Assembly (NCBI GenBank): GCA_963693105.1
Contig: OY843752.1
Coordinates: 1,674,001-1,738,000 of the forward strand
DNA from: Oxydemutator sp963693105
GTDB taxonomy: Bacteria; Pseudomonadota; Gammaproteobacteria; Poriferisulfidales; Oxydemutatoraceae
DNA: 64,000 bases
Direction of reading: 5' to 3'
A model generated the notes under the pieces. The model saw only the letters and a program-made list of their open reading frames with translations. It had not been told where the DNA came from and made no database searches. How positions within the stretch are numbered: the first letter of the stretch is position 1; every line of letters begins with the position of its first letter. The position numbers were made by a program, and so were the translations under genes. Positions 17,355-26,474 of this stretch are shown here, piece after piece.

Positions 17355-18463
17355 GGAACTTTTCTCATCATCGGGCGGTAACTGGAAATTGCCATAAGGA
17401 TACCAAATGAAGCCAGCAACGTCGCCGCCGAAGTGCCGCCGTAGCTGAGCAGCGGCAGCGGCACCCCGACCACCGGCAGCAGGCCGCTGACCATCGCCAG
17501 GTTCACCAGCACATAAACGGCAAAGGAAAAGGTCAGACTGCCGGCCAGCAGGCGGCTGAACTGGTCCGCCGCAGACACGGCGATCATCATGCCGCGAATG
17601 ACGATGCCGAGATAAATCGCAAGCAGCACGCAAATGCCCATAAAGCCGAATTCCTCGGCGAACACCGCGAACACGAAGTCGGTCGAGCGCTCCGGCACGA
17701 AGCCGAGATGCCCCTGGGTGCCGTTCATCCAGCCTTTGCCCCAGAAGCCGCCGCCGCCAATCGCGATCTTCGACTGGATAATGTGATAGCCGGCGCCGAG
17801 CGGGTCGCTTTGCGGATCGAGAAACACCAGCACGCGCTGGCGCTGGTATTCGCGCAGCGCATTCCATATAAAAGGCGTCGAGGCCAGCCCGCCCAGAAAT
17901 ATCAGCAGAATCCAGCGGTAGTGCAGACCCGCCAGAAAAATCACGAACAGCCCGGAAACGGCGACCAGAAAGGCGGTGCCCAAATCCGGCTGCAACAAAA
18001 TCAGGGCGGCCGGCAGCCCCAGCAACGCAAAGGCAAGCACCGTCCTGGCAAAACCGGGGCGGATGGTGGCGTTGCCGGCCAGCAGCGCGCACAACAGCAT
18101 CGGCGTCGCGATTTTCAGCAGTTCCGACGGCTGAAACCGCACCAGCCACACGTCGAGCCAGCGCTGCGCCCCCTTGATGACCTCGCCCGCGAACAGCACC
18201 ACCAGCAGCAGCACGACGCCGATCAGGTACAACACCGGCACCCAGCGGCGGTAGGCGCGAATCGGAACCGACGCCAGCAAAAACATCAGAAAAAAACCAA
18301 TCAGCAGGCGGACAATCTGGCGCTGAATCAGATCAGCGTCGCCGCCAGCCGAACTGATCAGCGTCATCACGCCGATGAGCGCCAGCACCAGCAGCAGAAA
18401 CAACAACGGGTAGTCCATCCGGACAAGACGCCGCAGCCGGACGAGCCAGTAGGTGTGCTCCAT
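17351..18463 (-). CDS. rodA: Peptidoglycan glycosyltransferase RodA
   Basis: SEDS-family membrane glycosyltransferase that polymerises lipid II during elongation, working with PBP2. The 370-residue protein has about ten transmembrane segments and the family blocks RWLDVWLVRFQPSELLKIA, LQPDLGTAFLV, GAGYHIIQSKIAIGGGGFWG, QGHLGFVPERSTDFVFAVFAEE (shortened here) and PLPLLSYGGTS. The catalytic-region Asp in PERSTDF is present. It begins with a one-base overlap (TAATG) with the mrdA stop. Confidence 0.96.
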   Translation of the reverse strand: MEHTYWLVRLRRLVRMDYPLLFLLLVLALIGVMTLISSAGGDADLIQRQIVRLLIGFFLMFLLASVPIRAYRRWVPVLYLIGVVLLLVVLFAGEVIKGAQRWLDVWLVRFQPSELLKIATPMLLCALLAGNATIRPGFARTVLAFALLGLPAALILLQPDLGTAFLVAVSGLFVIFLAGLHYRWILLIFLGGLASTPFIWNALREYQRQRVLVFLDPQSDPLGAGYHIIQSKIAIGGGGFWGKGWMNGTQGHLGFVPERSTDFVFAVFAEEFGFMGICVLLAIYLGIVIRGMMIAVSAADQFSRLLAGSLTFSFAVYVLVNLAMVSGLLPVVGVPLPLLSYGGTSAATLLASFGILMAISSYRPMMRKVP

Positions 18464-20331
18464 TATTCGGAAGCGTGCAGGGAAAATTGCGCGCGCAGCA
18501 GGCCGAAATACACATCGAATATCCTGCGCGCAATCGGCGCCGCGGTGCGCGCGCCGCTGCCGCCGTGCTCGACCACGACCGCGACCGCGATTTCGGGATG
18601 CTCGACCGGGGCGAAAGCGATGAACATCGCGTGATCCTCCAGCCCCTCCTCGGCGGGCGGGGCCTCTTTTCTTATCAGGTCGTCATAGTCGTGATAGTCG
18701 TGCTTGATTTCGCTGACCTGCACCGTGCCGGTCTTGCCGGCGGCGGCGTAGTCCATGCCGCGGCTGATGCGGTAGGCGGTGCCGTTGGGGCTGTGGATCA
18801 CCGAGACCATCGCGTCAATCACGTAATCCCAGTGCTCCAGGGGGCTGGTGACGACCTGCTTGCGCTCGGCCACCGGCAACGGCCGCCACAAGTCGGCCTG
18901 GCGCACCGCCTTGACCAGCCTCGGCACGACGCGCTCGCCGCGGTTTGCCAGCGTCGCCGCCATCGCCGCCATCTGCAAAGGCGTCGCCAGCATGTAGCCT
19001 TGACCGATGCCGGCGATGATGGTCTCCGCCGGGAACCACGACTGTCCGAGCGCTTCGCGTTTCCACTGCGGCGACGGCACGATGCCGGACAATTCGGCGG
19101 TGGTGTCCACGCCGGTCGCGCTGCCCAGTCCGAAGTCCTCTAAAAACAGCGCCAGCCGGTTGATTCCCAGACGGTGGGCGGTGTCATAGAAGAACACATC
19201 GCACGACTGGACAATCGCCGTGTCCAGGCTGATCCAGCCGTGCCCTTCCTTGCGCCAGTCGTGGTAGCGGCGCGAGTAGCCGGGCAGCTGGTAATACGGG
19301 CCGGCGAAGATTTTGCGCTGCATGTCGGTGACGCGGTTGTGCAGCGCGGCCAGCGCGACCATCGGCTTGATCGTCGAGCCGGGCGGATACTGCCCCGACA
19401 CCGCGCGGTTGAAAAAGGGCTTGGCCGAACTGTTCAGCAGATGGCGGTATTGCCGCTCCGAAAAATTGCCGGAGAACAGGTTCGGGTCAAAAGACGGCTT
19501 GCTGACCAGCGCCAGCACGTCGCCGCTGCGCGGGTCGAGGGCGACGATGGCGCCGTCGTGATCGCCCAGCGCCGAATACGCCTGCTCTTGCAGCGCCGTG
19601 TCGATCGTCAGCATGACATCGCTGCCCGGACGCGGCTTGCGCCCGCCGATCGTGCGTATCAGATGGCCGCCGGCGTTGACCTCGACGCGGCGAAACCCCG
19701 GGCGCCCGTGGAGTTCGCGCTCGTAATGATTCTCGATGCCGGTCTTGCCGATGTAGCGGCTGCCGCGGTAGCGGCGCTGGTCGAGATTGAGCAAATCGTC
19801 GCGGCTGATGGCGCCGACATAGCCGATGGCGTGGGCGAACAATTCATCGTAGGGATAATGGCGCACGAGGCGGCCGACGACATCGGCGCCGCGCAGGCGG
19901 TGGCGCAGAACCGCAAAACGCGCGACTTCCTTCTCGCTCAGGCGTGTGCGCAACTCGATGCTGCGGGTAAAGCCGCCCGTGCGCAGCGCCTTTCTGAAGC
20001 GCCGCAGGTCGTCGTCGCCGACCTCGACGACGGTGCGCACCTGGCGCAGCAAGGTGTCCATGTCCACCACCAGCGACGGTGTAATCTCGAGGCTGTACAC
20101 CGTGCTGTTGTCGGCGAGCAGCAGCCCGCTGCGGTCGTAGATGAGGCCGCGCGGCGGCGGCGACGGAATCAGGTTGAGCCGGTTTTCATCGGACAACGTG
20201 CGGTAATAACCGTGCTCGGTCACCTGCAGCGTGAAAAGATGAAACGACAGCGCGGCAACCAGCGCCAGCATCGCCAGCGCGGCGCTTCTGGTTCGCGTCA
20301 AAAACAGCCGTTGGCGCGCGCGCTCGTTCAT
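18463..20331 (-). CDS. mrdA: Penicillin-binding protein 2, elongation transpeptidase
   Basis: Class B PBP that cross-links peptidoglycan in the elongasome with RodA and MreBCD. The 622-residue protein has a short cytoplasmic N-terminus, one transmembrane helix (about 16-36), the pedestal domain with PPPRGLIYDRSG, and the transpeptidase domain with STIK at 319-322 (active Ser319), a SCD motif in IVQSCDVFFYD and KTGT in AAAGKTGTVQV. It starts by a four-base ATGA overlap with the ppa stop. Confidence 0.96.
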   Translation of the reverse strand: MNERARQRLFLTRTRSAALAMLALVAALSFHLFTLQVTEHGYYRTLSDENRLNLIPSPPPRGLIYDRSGLLLADNSTVYSLEITPSLVVDMDTLLRQVRTVVEVGDDDLRRFRKALRTGGFTRSIELRTRLSEKEVARFAVLRHRLRGADVVGRLVRHYPYDELFAHAIGYVGAISRDDLLNLDQRRYRGSRYIGKTGIENHYERELHGRPGFRRVEVNAGGHLIRTIGGRKPRPGSDVMLTIDTALQEQAYSALGDHDGAIVALDPRSGDVLALVSKPSFDPNLFSGNFSERQYRHLLNSSAKPFFNRAVSGQYPPGSTIKPMVALAALHNRVTDMQRKIFAGPYYQLPGYSRRYHDWRKEGHGWISLDTAIVQSCDVFFYDTAHRLGINRLALFLEDFGLGSATGVDTTAELSGIVPSPQWKREALGQSWFPAETIIAGIGQGYMLATPLQMAAMAATLANRGERVVPRLVKAVRQADLWRPLPVAERKQVVTSPLEHWDYVIDAMVSVIHSPNGTAYRISRGMDYAAAGKTGTVQVSEIKHDYHDYDDLIRKEAPPAEEGLEDHAMFIAFAPVEHPEIAVAVVVEHGGSGARTAAPIARRIFDVYFGLLRAQFSLHASE

Positions 20332-20891
20332 TCACCCGCCGGGCGTCCCCCGGGCACATCGGTTCCCGTCGAACAGCGCCGCACGCTGTCAAGGATTTCC
20401 GCGCGGGTTCTGTCGGCGCCGAGCCAGCCCCGAATCTTGACCCACTTGCCCGGTTCGAGTTTCTTGTAGTGCTCGAAAAAATGCGCCATCTGGTCGAGCA
20501 GATTGCCGGGCAGCTGCTCGACCGTCTCGACGTCGTCGTAACCGCCGTTCATGCCGCGCACCGGAAGCGCGACGATTTTCAGGTCGCGCCCCGACTCGTC
20601 GCTCATGTCGAGCGCGTCAATCGGGCGGCACGGCACCACGCAGCCGACGGCGACCGGCGTCGGCGTAATCACCAGCACGTCCAGCGGGTCGCCGTCCTCC
20701 GACAGCGTGTTCGGCACAAAACCGTAGTTCGCCGGATAGTACATCGGCACGTTGATGAAACGATCCACCATCACCGCGCCGCTTTTTTTGTCCACCTCGT
20801 ATTTGACGGGCGCGGCGTGCGCCGGAATTTCGATGACGACGTTCAGCACGTCGGGCACCGAATCGCCTGGCGTCAATCGCTCCAGTTGCAT
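20328..20891 (-). CDS. ppa: Inorganic pyrophosphatase (family I)
   Basis: Soluble Mg-dependent enzyme that hydrolyses pyrophosphate released by biosynthesis. The 187-residue protein has the active-site signature EDGDPLDVLVI (metal-binding Asp residues), IEIPAHAAPVKYEVDK and MYYPANYGFVPNTL. It lies between grxD and mrdA on the minus strand; its stop overlaps the mrdA ATG by four bases, so the gene heads, or is part of, the elongasome transcript. Confidence 0.96.
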   Translation of the reverse strand: MQLERLTPGDSVPDVLNVVIEIPAHAAPVKYEVDKKSGAVMVDRFINVPMYYPANYGFVPNTLSEDGDPLDVLVITPTPVAVGCVVPCRPIDALDMSDESGRDLKIVALPVRGMNGGYDDVETVEQLPGNLLDQMAHFFEHYKKLEPGKWVKIRGWLGADRTRAEILDSVRRCSTGTDVPGGRPAGE

Positions 20892-20897
20892 ACCGCC

Positions 20898-21224
20898 CTA
20901 TTCCTTCGCACCGGCGACGGCCGTTTCCACCATCTGCCGCAACTCGCCGCTGGCGGCCAACTCCAGCGTGATGTCGCAACCGCCAATCAGCTCGCCGCTG
21001 ATATAAACCTGGGGAAACGTCGGCCAGTTCGCATAACCCGGCAAACCGCCGAAAACCTCGGGATCAAGCAGCACATTGACATAGACGAACTTGTGCCCGC
21101 ACTGTTTCAGGGCTTCCACCGCACGGCTCGAAAAACCGCATTGCGGCAACTGCGGCGTCCCTTTCATATAAATGACGACCGGATTGCCTTCCACCTGCTG
21201 TTTGATACGCTCCATCACATCCAT
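20898..21224 (-). CDS. grxD: Monothiol glutaredoxin Grx4
   Basis: CGFS glutaredoxin that binds and transfers [2Fe-2S] clusters, often with BolA proteins. The 108-residue protein shows YMKGTPQLPQCGFS with the active Cys29, the TFPQVYISGELIGGCD glutathione-binding segment and normal length. The ATG is preceded by a near-perfect Shine-Dalgarno AAGGAGG with six bases of spacing. Ppa follows by only 6 bp, so the two are likely one transcript. It is divergent from queG. Confidence 0.97.
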   Translation of the reverse strand: MDVMERIKQQVEGNPVVIYMKGTPQLPQCGFSSRAVEALKQCGHKFVYVNVLLDPEVFGGLPGYANWPTFPQVYISGELIGGCDITLELAASGELRQMVETAVAGAKE

Positions 21225-21388
21225 TTCAGCCTCCTTGTATTCTTCTGCGGAAACAGTTTAATTTACCACAGCAGGCAAGCCCCGGGACGAAATCCACGCA
21301 GATGGACCCGGCCGGGACACTGCATTCAGCCCCGCTGCCGCATTTGGGCAATATACTACGAATCAGGCGCCGATGGGGTCTCTCCACC

Positions 21389-22492
21389 ATGAACGAAATA
21401 CAACCACAACAGATCATCCGCCGGGTGCGGACGTGGTGCCGCGAACTCGGCTTTGACGGCGTCGGTTTCTCGCACACCCGGCTGGAAAAATATGAGGCGC
21501 GCCTGATGGAATGGCTCGGCGCCGGAATGCACGGCGAGATGCATTACATGGCCGCGCACGGCGACAAGCGCAGCCGCCCCGCACGGCTGGTGGAGGGAAC
21601 CGTCAGCGTCATCTCGGTGCGGATGAACTACCTGCCCGACGCCGCCGACCCATGGCGGGTGCTGGAGCAATCGCATCTGGGCTACGTCTCGCGCTACGCG
21701 CTCGGGCGCGACTACCACAAGCTGATGCGCAACCGGCTGCAGAAACTGGCAACGCGGATGGAGAACGCTTTCGGCACGTTCGGCTACCGCGCCTTCGTGG
21801 ACAGTGCGCCGGTACTCGAAAAGCCGCTGGCCGAGCAGGCCGGCCTCGGCTGGATCGGCAAGCACACCAACCTGATTCACCGCGCTTCGGGTTCGTGGTT
21901 TTTTCTCGGTGAGCTCTACACCACGCTGCCGCTGCCCGCTTCCACGCCGCAAAACGACCACTGCGGCCGCTGCCGGCGTTGTCTCGACATCTGCCCGACA
22001 CAGGCCATCGTCGCGCCGTACCGACTGGACGCCAGGCGCTGTATTTCGTACCTGACCATCGAATTGAAAGGCTCCATCCCGGTCGAACTGCGCCCGCTGA
22101 TGGGCAACCGCATCTACGGCTGCGACGACTGCCAGCTGGTGTGCCCGTGGAACCGCTTCGCGCGCCTTTCCGGCGAGAGCGGCTTCAGCCCGCGCCACCA
22201 CCTCGACGGCGCCGGCCTGCTGGAACTGTTCGCCTGGAGCAAGGAGCAATTCAGGCGCAAACTGGCCGGCTCGCCCATCCGCCGCATCGGCCACGAGCGC
22301 TGGCAGAGAAACATCGCCGTCGCCCTCGGCAACGCCGACTATTCAGAAGACATCGCCGCCGCGCTGACGAGCAAACGCGACGACCCGTCGCCGCTGGTGC
22401 GCGAACACGTGCGCTGGGCGCTGCGCGAGATGGAACGAAAACAGCGCGCGCACAAAACCCGGCAACCCTCTCAGCCCCCCCACTCCCTGTAG
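21389..22492 (+). CDS. queG: Epoxyqueuosine reductase
   Basis: QueG reduces epoxyqueuosine in tRNA to queuosine using cobalamin and two [4Fe-4S] clusters. From the ATG at 21389 the protein has 367 residues, with GFSHTRLEKYEARLMEWL, the conserved DSAPVLEKPLAEQAGLGWIG, and the ferredoxin-type cysteines in CGRCRRCLDICPTQAI and CDDCQLVCPWN. A C-terminal HEAT-like region follows. The frame is open 29 codons upstream, but that part lies in the promoter region and is not conserved. The 3' end overlaps the convergent pgi by 22 bp. Confidence 0.95.
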   Translation: MNEIQPQQIIRRVRTWCRELGFDGVGFSHTRLEKYEARLMEWLGAGMHGEMHYMAAHGDKRSRPARLVEGTVSVISVRMNYLPDAADPWRVLEQSHLGYVSRYALGRDYHKLMRNRLQKLATRMENAFGTFGYRAFVDSAPVLEKPLAEQAGLGWIGKHTNLIHRASGSWFFLGELYTTLPLPASTPQNDHCGRCRRCLDICPTQAIVAPYRLDARRCISYLTIELKGSIPVELRPLMGNRIYGCDDCQLVCPWNRFARLSGESGFSPRHHLDGAGLLELFAWSKEQFRRKLAGSPIRRIGHERWQRNIAVALGNADYSEDIAAALTSKRDDPSPLVREHVRWALREMERKQRAHKTRQPSQPPHSL

Positions 22493-24027
22493 CGGCGCGC
22501 CAGGCCGCGCGTCGAGGCGTCCTCGCCGACCTCGCCGCCGCCTTGAAGCGCCCGGTAGATGCTGCGCGCCAGCGTCTTGCCGGCCTCGACACCCGACTGG
22601 TCGAACGGGTTGATGTTCCAGACCACGCTCTGGGTGAACACCTTGTGCTCGTACAGCGTAATCAGCGCGCCCAGGGTGCGCGGCGTCAACCGGCGCAGCA
22701 TGATGGCGTTGACCGGGCGGTTGCCCGCATGACGGCGCCACGGCTCGGACGCCTCGACGCCTTGCATCAGCACGTGCGACTGCGCCAGGAAGTTCGCGCA
22801 CGGCCATGCATCCGCCGCCGCCGGGCGCGCGCTGATGATGAAATCCGCCGGCACCAGGCGCGTGCCCTGATGCAGCAACTGGTAAAAAGCGTGCTGGCCT
22901 TCCAGCGCGTTGCCGCCCCACACCACGGGCGCGCTGTCGCGCACCAGCGCCCGGCCGCGCCGGTCCACCGACTTGCCGTTGCTCTCCATTTCGAGCTGCT
23001 GCAAATACTCCGGCAACAGCGCCAGTTCATGGTCGTAGGGCAGCACCGCGCGGCTTTGCGCGCCGTGAAAGTTGGCATACCAGACGTCGAGCAGCGCCAG
23101 AATGACCGGCGCGTTCGACTCCGGCGGTGCCTGTTCAAAATGCCGGTCCATGCAATGTGCGCCGGCCAGCATCTCGTCGAAAGCGTCCATCCCCGCGTGA
23201 ATCGCGAACGGAAGGCCGGCGGCGGCGCACAGCGAGTAACGCCCGCCGACCCACTCCGGCAGCGGCAGGTGGTGCTCGGGCGCGATGCCGAAGCGCCGCA
23301 CCTCGTCGGCGTTGGCCGACACGGCGATGAAATGACCGCGCGCGACGCCGCCGAGCCACGCCGCGGCCCGCTTTGCATTGTGCAGCGTCTCGGGCGTGGT
23401 GAACGACTTGGAAACGATGACAAACAGCGTCCGCGCGGGGTCGAGCGACGGCAACAGCCGTTCGAGTTCGCCGACGGCGGCGCCGGAAACAAAGTGCATC
23501 CGCGGCGCCGCGTCCGCACGCGGCGCGTCGGCGAAGGCGCGCATCGCCATCAGCGGGCCGAGATGCGAGCCGCCGATGCCGATGCTGACGACATCGCGCA
23601 CCGCGGCGCCGTCGGCGCCGAGCCAGGCGCCGCGCCGCAGCGCCTCGCTGATTTCGCGCATACGCGAGCGGACATCGGCGACCTCGCGCATGACATCGCG
23701 CCCGGCGACCATCAGCGGCGCGTCCAGCGGGCGCCGCAATGCGGTGTGCAGCGCCGGGCGGCGTTCGGTGCAATTGACCTCGCCGCCCGACAACAACCGC
23801 GCCCGCCACTCGTCAAAGCGGGCGGCGCGCACCAGCTCGAACAGCAGGCGCAATGTCTCGTCGGTGACCCGGTTTTTGGAATAATCGAGGAACAGATCGC
23901 AACATTCCAGCGAGTATTTGTCGAAACGCGCCGGGTCGGCGGCGAACAAGTCGCGGATGCGCACATCACCGACCGCGCCGCGGTGTGCGTGCAGCGCATC
24001 CCAGCAAACCAATGATTGGTTGTTCAT
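22471..24027 (-). CDS. pgi: Glucose-6-phosphate isomerase
   Basis: Interconverts glucose 6-phosphate and fructose 6-phosphate. The 518-residue protein (ATG at 24027) has SIGIGGSHLGPLMAM, the PGI signature region FVIVSKSFTTPETLHNAK, and the C-terminal QGVEASEPWRRHAGNRP / NPFDQSGVEAGK, corresponding to the family's second signature. The frame is open to an ATG 16 codons upstream (24075), but the inner ATG begins at a more typical N-terminus. It is somewhat shorter than E. coli Pgi (549) but all core segments are present. Confidence 0.94.
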   Translation of the reverse strand: MNNQSLVCWDALHAHRGAVGDVRIRDLFAADPARFDKYSLECCDLFLDYSKNRVTDETLRLLFELVRAARFDEWRARLLSGGEVNCTERRPALHTALRRPLDAPLMVAGRDVMREVADVRSRMREISEALRRGAWLGADGAAVRDVVSIGIGGSHLGPLMAMRAFADAPRADAAPRMHFVSGAAVGELERLLPSLDPARTLFVIVSKSFTTPETLHNAKRAAAWLGGVARGHFIAVSANADEVRRFGIAPEHHLPLPEWVGGRYSLCAAAGLPFAIHAGMDAFDEMLAGAHCMDRHFEQAPPESNAPVILALLDVWYANFHGAQSRAVLPYDHELALLPEYLQQLEMESNGKSVDRRGRALVRDSAPVVWGGNALEGQHAFYQLLHQGTRLVPADFIISARPAAADAWPCANFLAQSHVLMQGVEASEPWRRHAGNRPVNAIMLRRLTPRTLGALITLYEHKVFTQSVVWNINPFDQSGVEAGKTLARSIYRALQGGGEVGEDASTRGLARRYREWGG

Positions 24028-24034
24028 GCGTACC

Positions 24035-24065
24035 TTGTCTTCCTTGTGCTCAAATCTGTTAAAAT
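24035..24065 (+). promoter_or_regulatory. Possible promoter of the ABC importer operon
   Basis: TTGTCT (24035-24040) and TAAAAT (24060-24065) are 19 bp apart, or 18 bp with TTAAAA. The hexamers match consensus moderately. It lies 57 bp before the ATG of the binding-protein gene in an otherwise empty divergent gap. Confidence 0.35.
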
Positions 24066-24121
24066 GGTGTTTCATTCTACATGGCCGTGCGAGCGGAGCA
24101 AATCAAGGAGAGTTTTCAACC

Positions 24122-25282
24122 ATGAAAAAAGAATATCCCAACCCCGCCGTGTCACGGCGGTCGTTTCTGCGCGGCGCCACCGCGGCGGGCGTGGCCGCCG
24201 CCTCCGGCGCCGCCGTGGGGCCGTGGATTATCAGCTCCCGCGCGCTGGCCGCATCGGGCGAGTTGAACATTTTGATGTGGTCCGACTACCTGCCGCCGGA
24301 TTTTCTGAAGGCGTTCACGGACGAGACCGGCATTCGGGTCCACTACACCGGCATCGGCTCCAACGAGGAGATCATCAACAAGATGAAAGCCACCAAGGGC
24401 CGCGGCGTGGACATCTGTTCGCCGACCAACCTGCGCTCGGGGCAGTGGGTGGACCTGGATTTGCTGCAACCGTTTGACTACGCCCGCATCAAGAACCTGA
24501 AAAACGTCAACAAGGCCATGCTCAAGGTGGGCGACACCGAGTGGAACTTCAACAGCAAAGGCCCCCACTGGCTGCCGCACATCTGGGGCACCGAGGCCGT
24601 CGGCTGGCGCACCGATCTGTGGGCGCCCGACGACGACACGCCAAGCTACGGCGACATCTGGCAGCCCGAAGTGCGCGGCAAAACCATGTGCCGTCCGCAC
24701 TCCGGCATGATGGGCGCCGGCCTCTACATGGAAACCATCGGCGAGTTGGAGCCGGGCGACATGTGGAAAGCCTACCGCAGCGAGGACGTGATGCGCCCGA
24801 TATGGTCGAAAGTGACCGAATGGTGCATCGCCCGCAAGTCGCAGATCAAACTGTTCTGGAACGACGCCGACAGCCAGAAAAACGGCCTGCTCAACGAAGG
24901 CGTGGTGGTCGGCCAGACCTGGGACGGCCCGGTGCTAACGCTCAAGAGCCAGGGCGAGCCGGTGGCCTACCGGGCGCCGAAAGAGGGCGCGCTCGCGTGG
25001 GTGGACGGCATGTCACTGTCGGCCATGGCGGAAAACACGGACGCGGCCTATGCGTTCATAGACTTCTGCTACCGGCCGCGCCCGGCGGGCGAAGCCATTG
25101 ACAAGCATGGCTACAACTCGGCGGTCGTCGGCGCCGACCGATATACCGACGACGTGTACAAGAAAAACTTTCTCGACGCCTATCCGGGCGACGCCTTGTC
25201 CAAACTCAATCCGTGGCCGCCGGAGCCGCAGTGGTACGCGGATGTACGCACCGAGTACCGAAACAAGTTTGTCAATGCCTGA
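24122..25282 (+). CDS. Extracellular solute-binding protein, polyamine-type, with a Tat signal
   Basis: Periplasmic receptor of the importer encoded downstream. The 386-residue protein begins with a twin-arginine signal, SRRSFLRGATAAG (Arg12-Arg13), followed by a hydrophobic stretch to about residue 40. The mature part starts GELNILMWSDYLPPDFLKAF, the typical opening of PotD/PotF-like receptors, and continues with GWRTDLW and FIDFCYRP. An AAGGAG lies 11 bases before the ATG. Related receptors bind spermidine, putrescine or other small cations; the ligand here is not known. Export by Tat rather than Sec is uncommon for PotD but known in this broad family. Confidence 0.88.
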   Translation: MKKEYPNPAVSRRSFLRGATAAGVAAASGAAVGPWIISSRALAASGELNILMWSDYLPPDFLKAFTDETGIRVHYTGIGSNEEIINKMKATKGRGVDICSPTNLRSGQWVDLDLLQPFDYARIKNLKNVNKAMLKVGDTEWNFNSKGPHWLPHIWGTEAVGWRTDLWAPDDDTPSYGDIWQPEVRGKTMCRPHSGMMGAGLYMETIGELEPGDMWKAYRSEDVMRPIWSKVTEWCIARKSQIKLFWNDADSQKNGLLNEGVVVGQTWDGPVLTLKSQGEPVAYRAPKEGALAWVDGMSLSAMAENTDAAYAFIDFCYRPRPAGEAIDKHGYNSAVVGADRYTDDVYKKNFLDAYPGDALSKLNPWPPEPQWYADVRTEYRNKFVNA

Positions 25283-25332
25283 ACAACGGCGGGCAATGAC
25301 GGTGCCCGCCTGCGCCACACCTTGAGCGCGCG

Positions 25333-26439
25333 ATGAGTTCGGAAGTCGCCATGGAGAATGTGTGGATACGCTTTGGCGATTTCATCGCCGCGCGCGAGGT
25401 CAACATCACCATCCGCGCGGGCGAATTTTTCAGTTTTCTCGGACCCTCCGGCTGCGGCAAGACGACCTTGCTGCGGGCGGTGTCGGGCTTTCTCGATCCA
25501 AGCGAGGGGCGCGTCCTCATCGGCGGCAGGGACATGGCCGGCATCGGCCCGAACAAGCGCCCGACGGCGCTGATTTTTCAGAATCTGGCGCTGTTTCCGC
25601 TGATGACGGTGTGGGAGAACATCACCTTCGCGCTGGAGGTGAAAGGCGTGGGCGCGGCCAAACGACGCAAGCGCGCCGACGAGCTGCTGGAGTTGATCGC
25701 ACTGCCGGGACAGGCCGCGAAGATGGTGAACGAGTTGTCCGGCGGCCAGCGCCAGCGCGTCGCCATCGCCCGTGCGCTGGCGGCGGAACCGGAGGTTTTG
25801 CTGCTGGACGAACCGCTGTCGGCGCTGGATCTGAAACTGCGCCAGCACATGCGCACCGAATTGCGCGACATTCAGCGGCGCGTCGGCATCACTTTCATCT
25901 ACATCACCCACGACCAGGGCGAGGCGCTGACCATGTCCGACAACGTCGCGGTGATGCGCGAGGGCGTGATTGAGCAAGTCGCCGACGGCAACACCCTGTA
26001 CGACAGACCGGCCACCGCTTTCGTCGCCTCGTTTGTCGGCGAGAACAATCTGTTTCGCGGCAAGGTCAGCGCGGTGAACCGCGCCGCCGTCACCGTGGAC
26101 ACCTCCCTCGGCGCCCTGCACGCCCGCGCCGCGCAGGGCGGCGGCGAGGACGCCCTGGCCGTGGGCGACGACGCTTTCGTATTCATCCGCCCGGAGTCGC
26201 TTCAGTTTGACGACGAGGGGAAAATGGACAATCGCATCGGCGCGCAGATTCACCGGCAGGAGTTCGAGGGCAGTTTCCGGCAGGTGTTTTTCAACGTCCC
26301 GGGCAGCGAACAGAAACTCAAGCTGTCCGTAATCAACGACGGCAACGCCATCACCCGCCACAGCGGCCAGCAGGTTACCCTGGGCTTCGCGCCGGAGCGC
26401 GCGGTGGCGACCGCCGCCGGCCCGCTCGCCGCCGAGTAA
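25333..26439 (+). CDS. ABC transporter ATP-binding protein, PotA-like
   Basis: Energises the importer. In 368 residues it has Walker A GPSGCGKTT at 37-45, a Q-loop in LIFQNLALFP, the ABC signature LSGGQRQR at 135-142, Walker B VLLLDEP around 156-162, the H-loop in IYITHDQGEAL, and a C-terminal TOBE-type regulatory domain from about residue 240. It lies 50 bp after the receptor gene and 35 bp before the first permease gene. The PotA/FutC/CysA-like class is clear; substrate follows from the receptor. Confidence 0.9.
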   Translation: MSSEVAMENVWIRFGDFIAAREVNITIRAGEFFSFLGPSGCGKTTLLRAVSGFLDPSEGRVLIGGRDMAGIGPNKRPTALIFQNLALFPLMTVWENITFALEVKGVGAAKRRKRADELLELIALPGQAAKMVNELSGGQRQRVAIARALAAEPEVLLLDEPLSALDLKLRQHMRTELRDIQRRVGITFIYITHDQGEALTMSDNVAVMREGVIEQVADGNTLYDRPATAFVASFVGENNLFRGKVSAVNRAAVTVDTSLGALHARAAQGGGEDALAVGDDAFVFIRPESLQFDDEGKMDNRIGAQIHRQEFEGSFRQVFFNVPGSEQKLKLSVINDGNAITRHSGQQVTLGFAPERAVATAAGPLAAE

Positions 26440-26474
26440 GGCGCCGCGCGCGCCGCAGCCGCCACAAGCCGCCC

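Noticed and set aside
16335..18149. 604-codon frame that would make MltB twice its usual size
   Set aside because: The upstream half lies inside rodA in another frame; an ATG overlapping the rodA stop starts a normal signal peptide.
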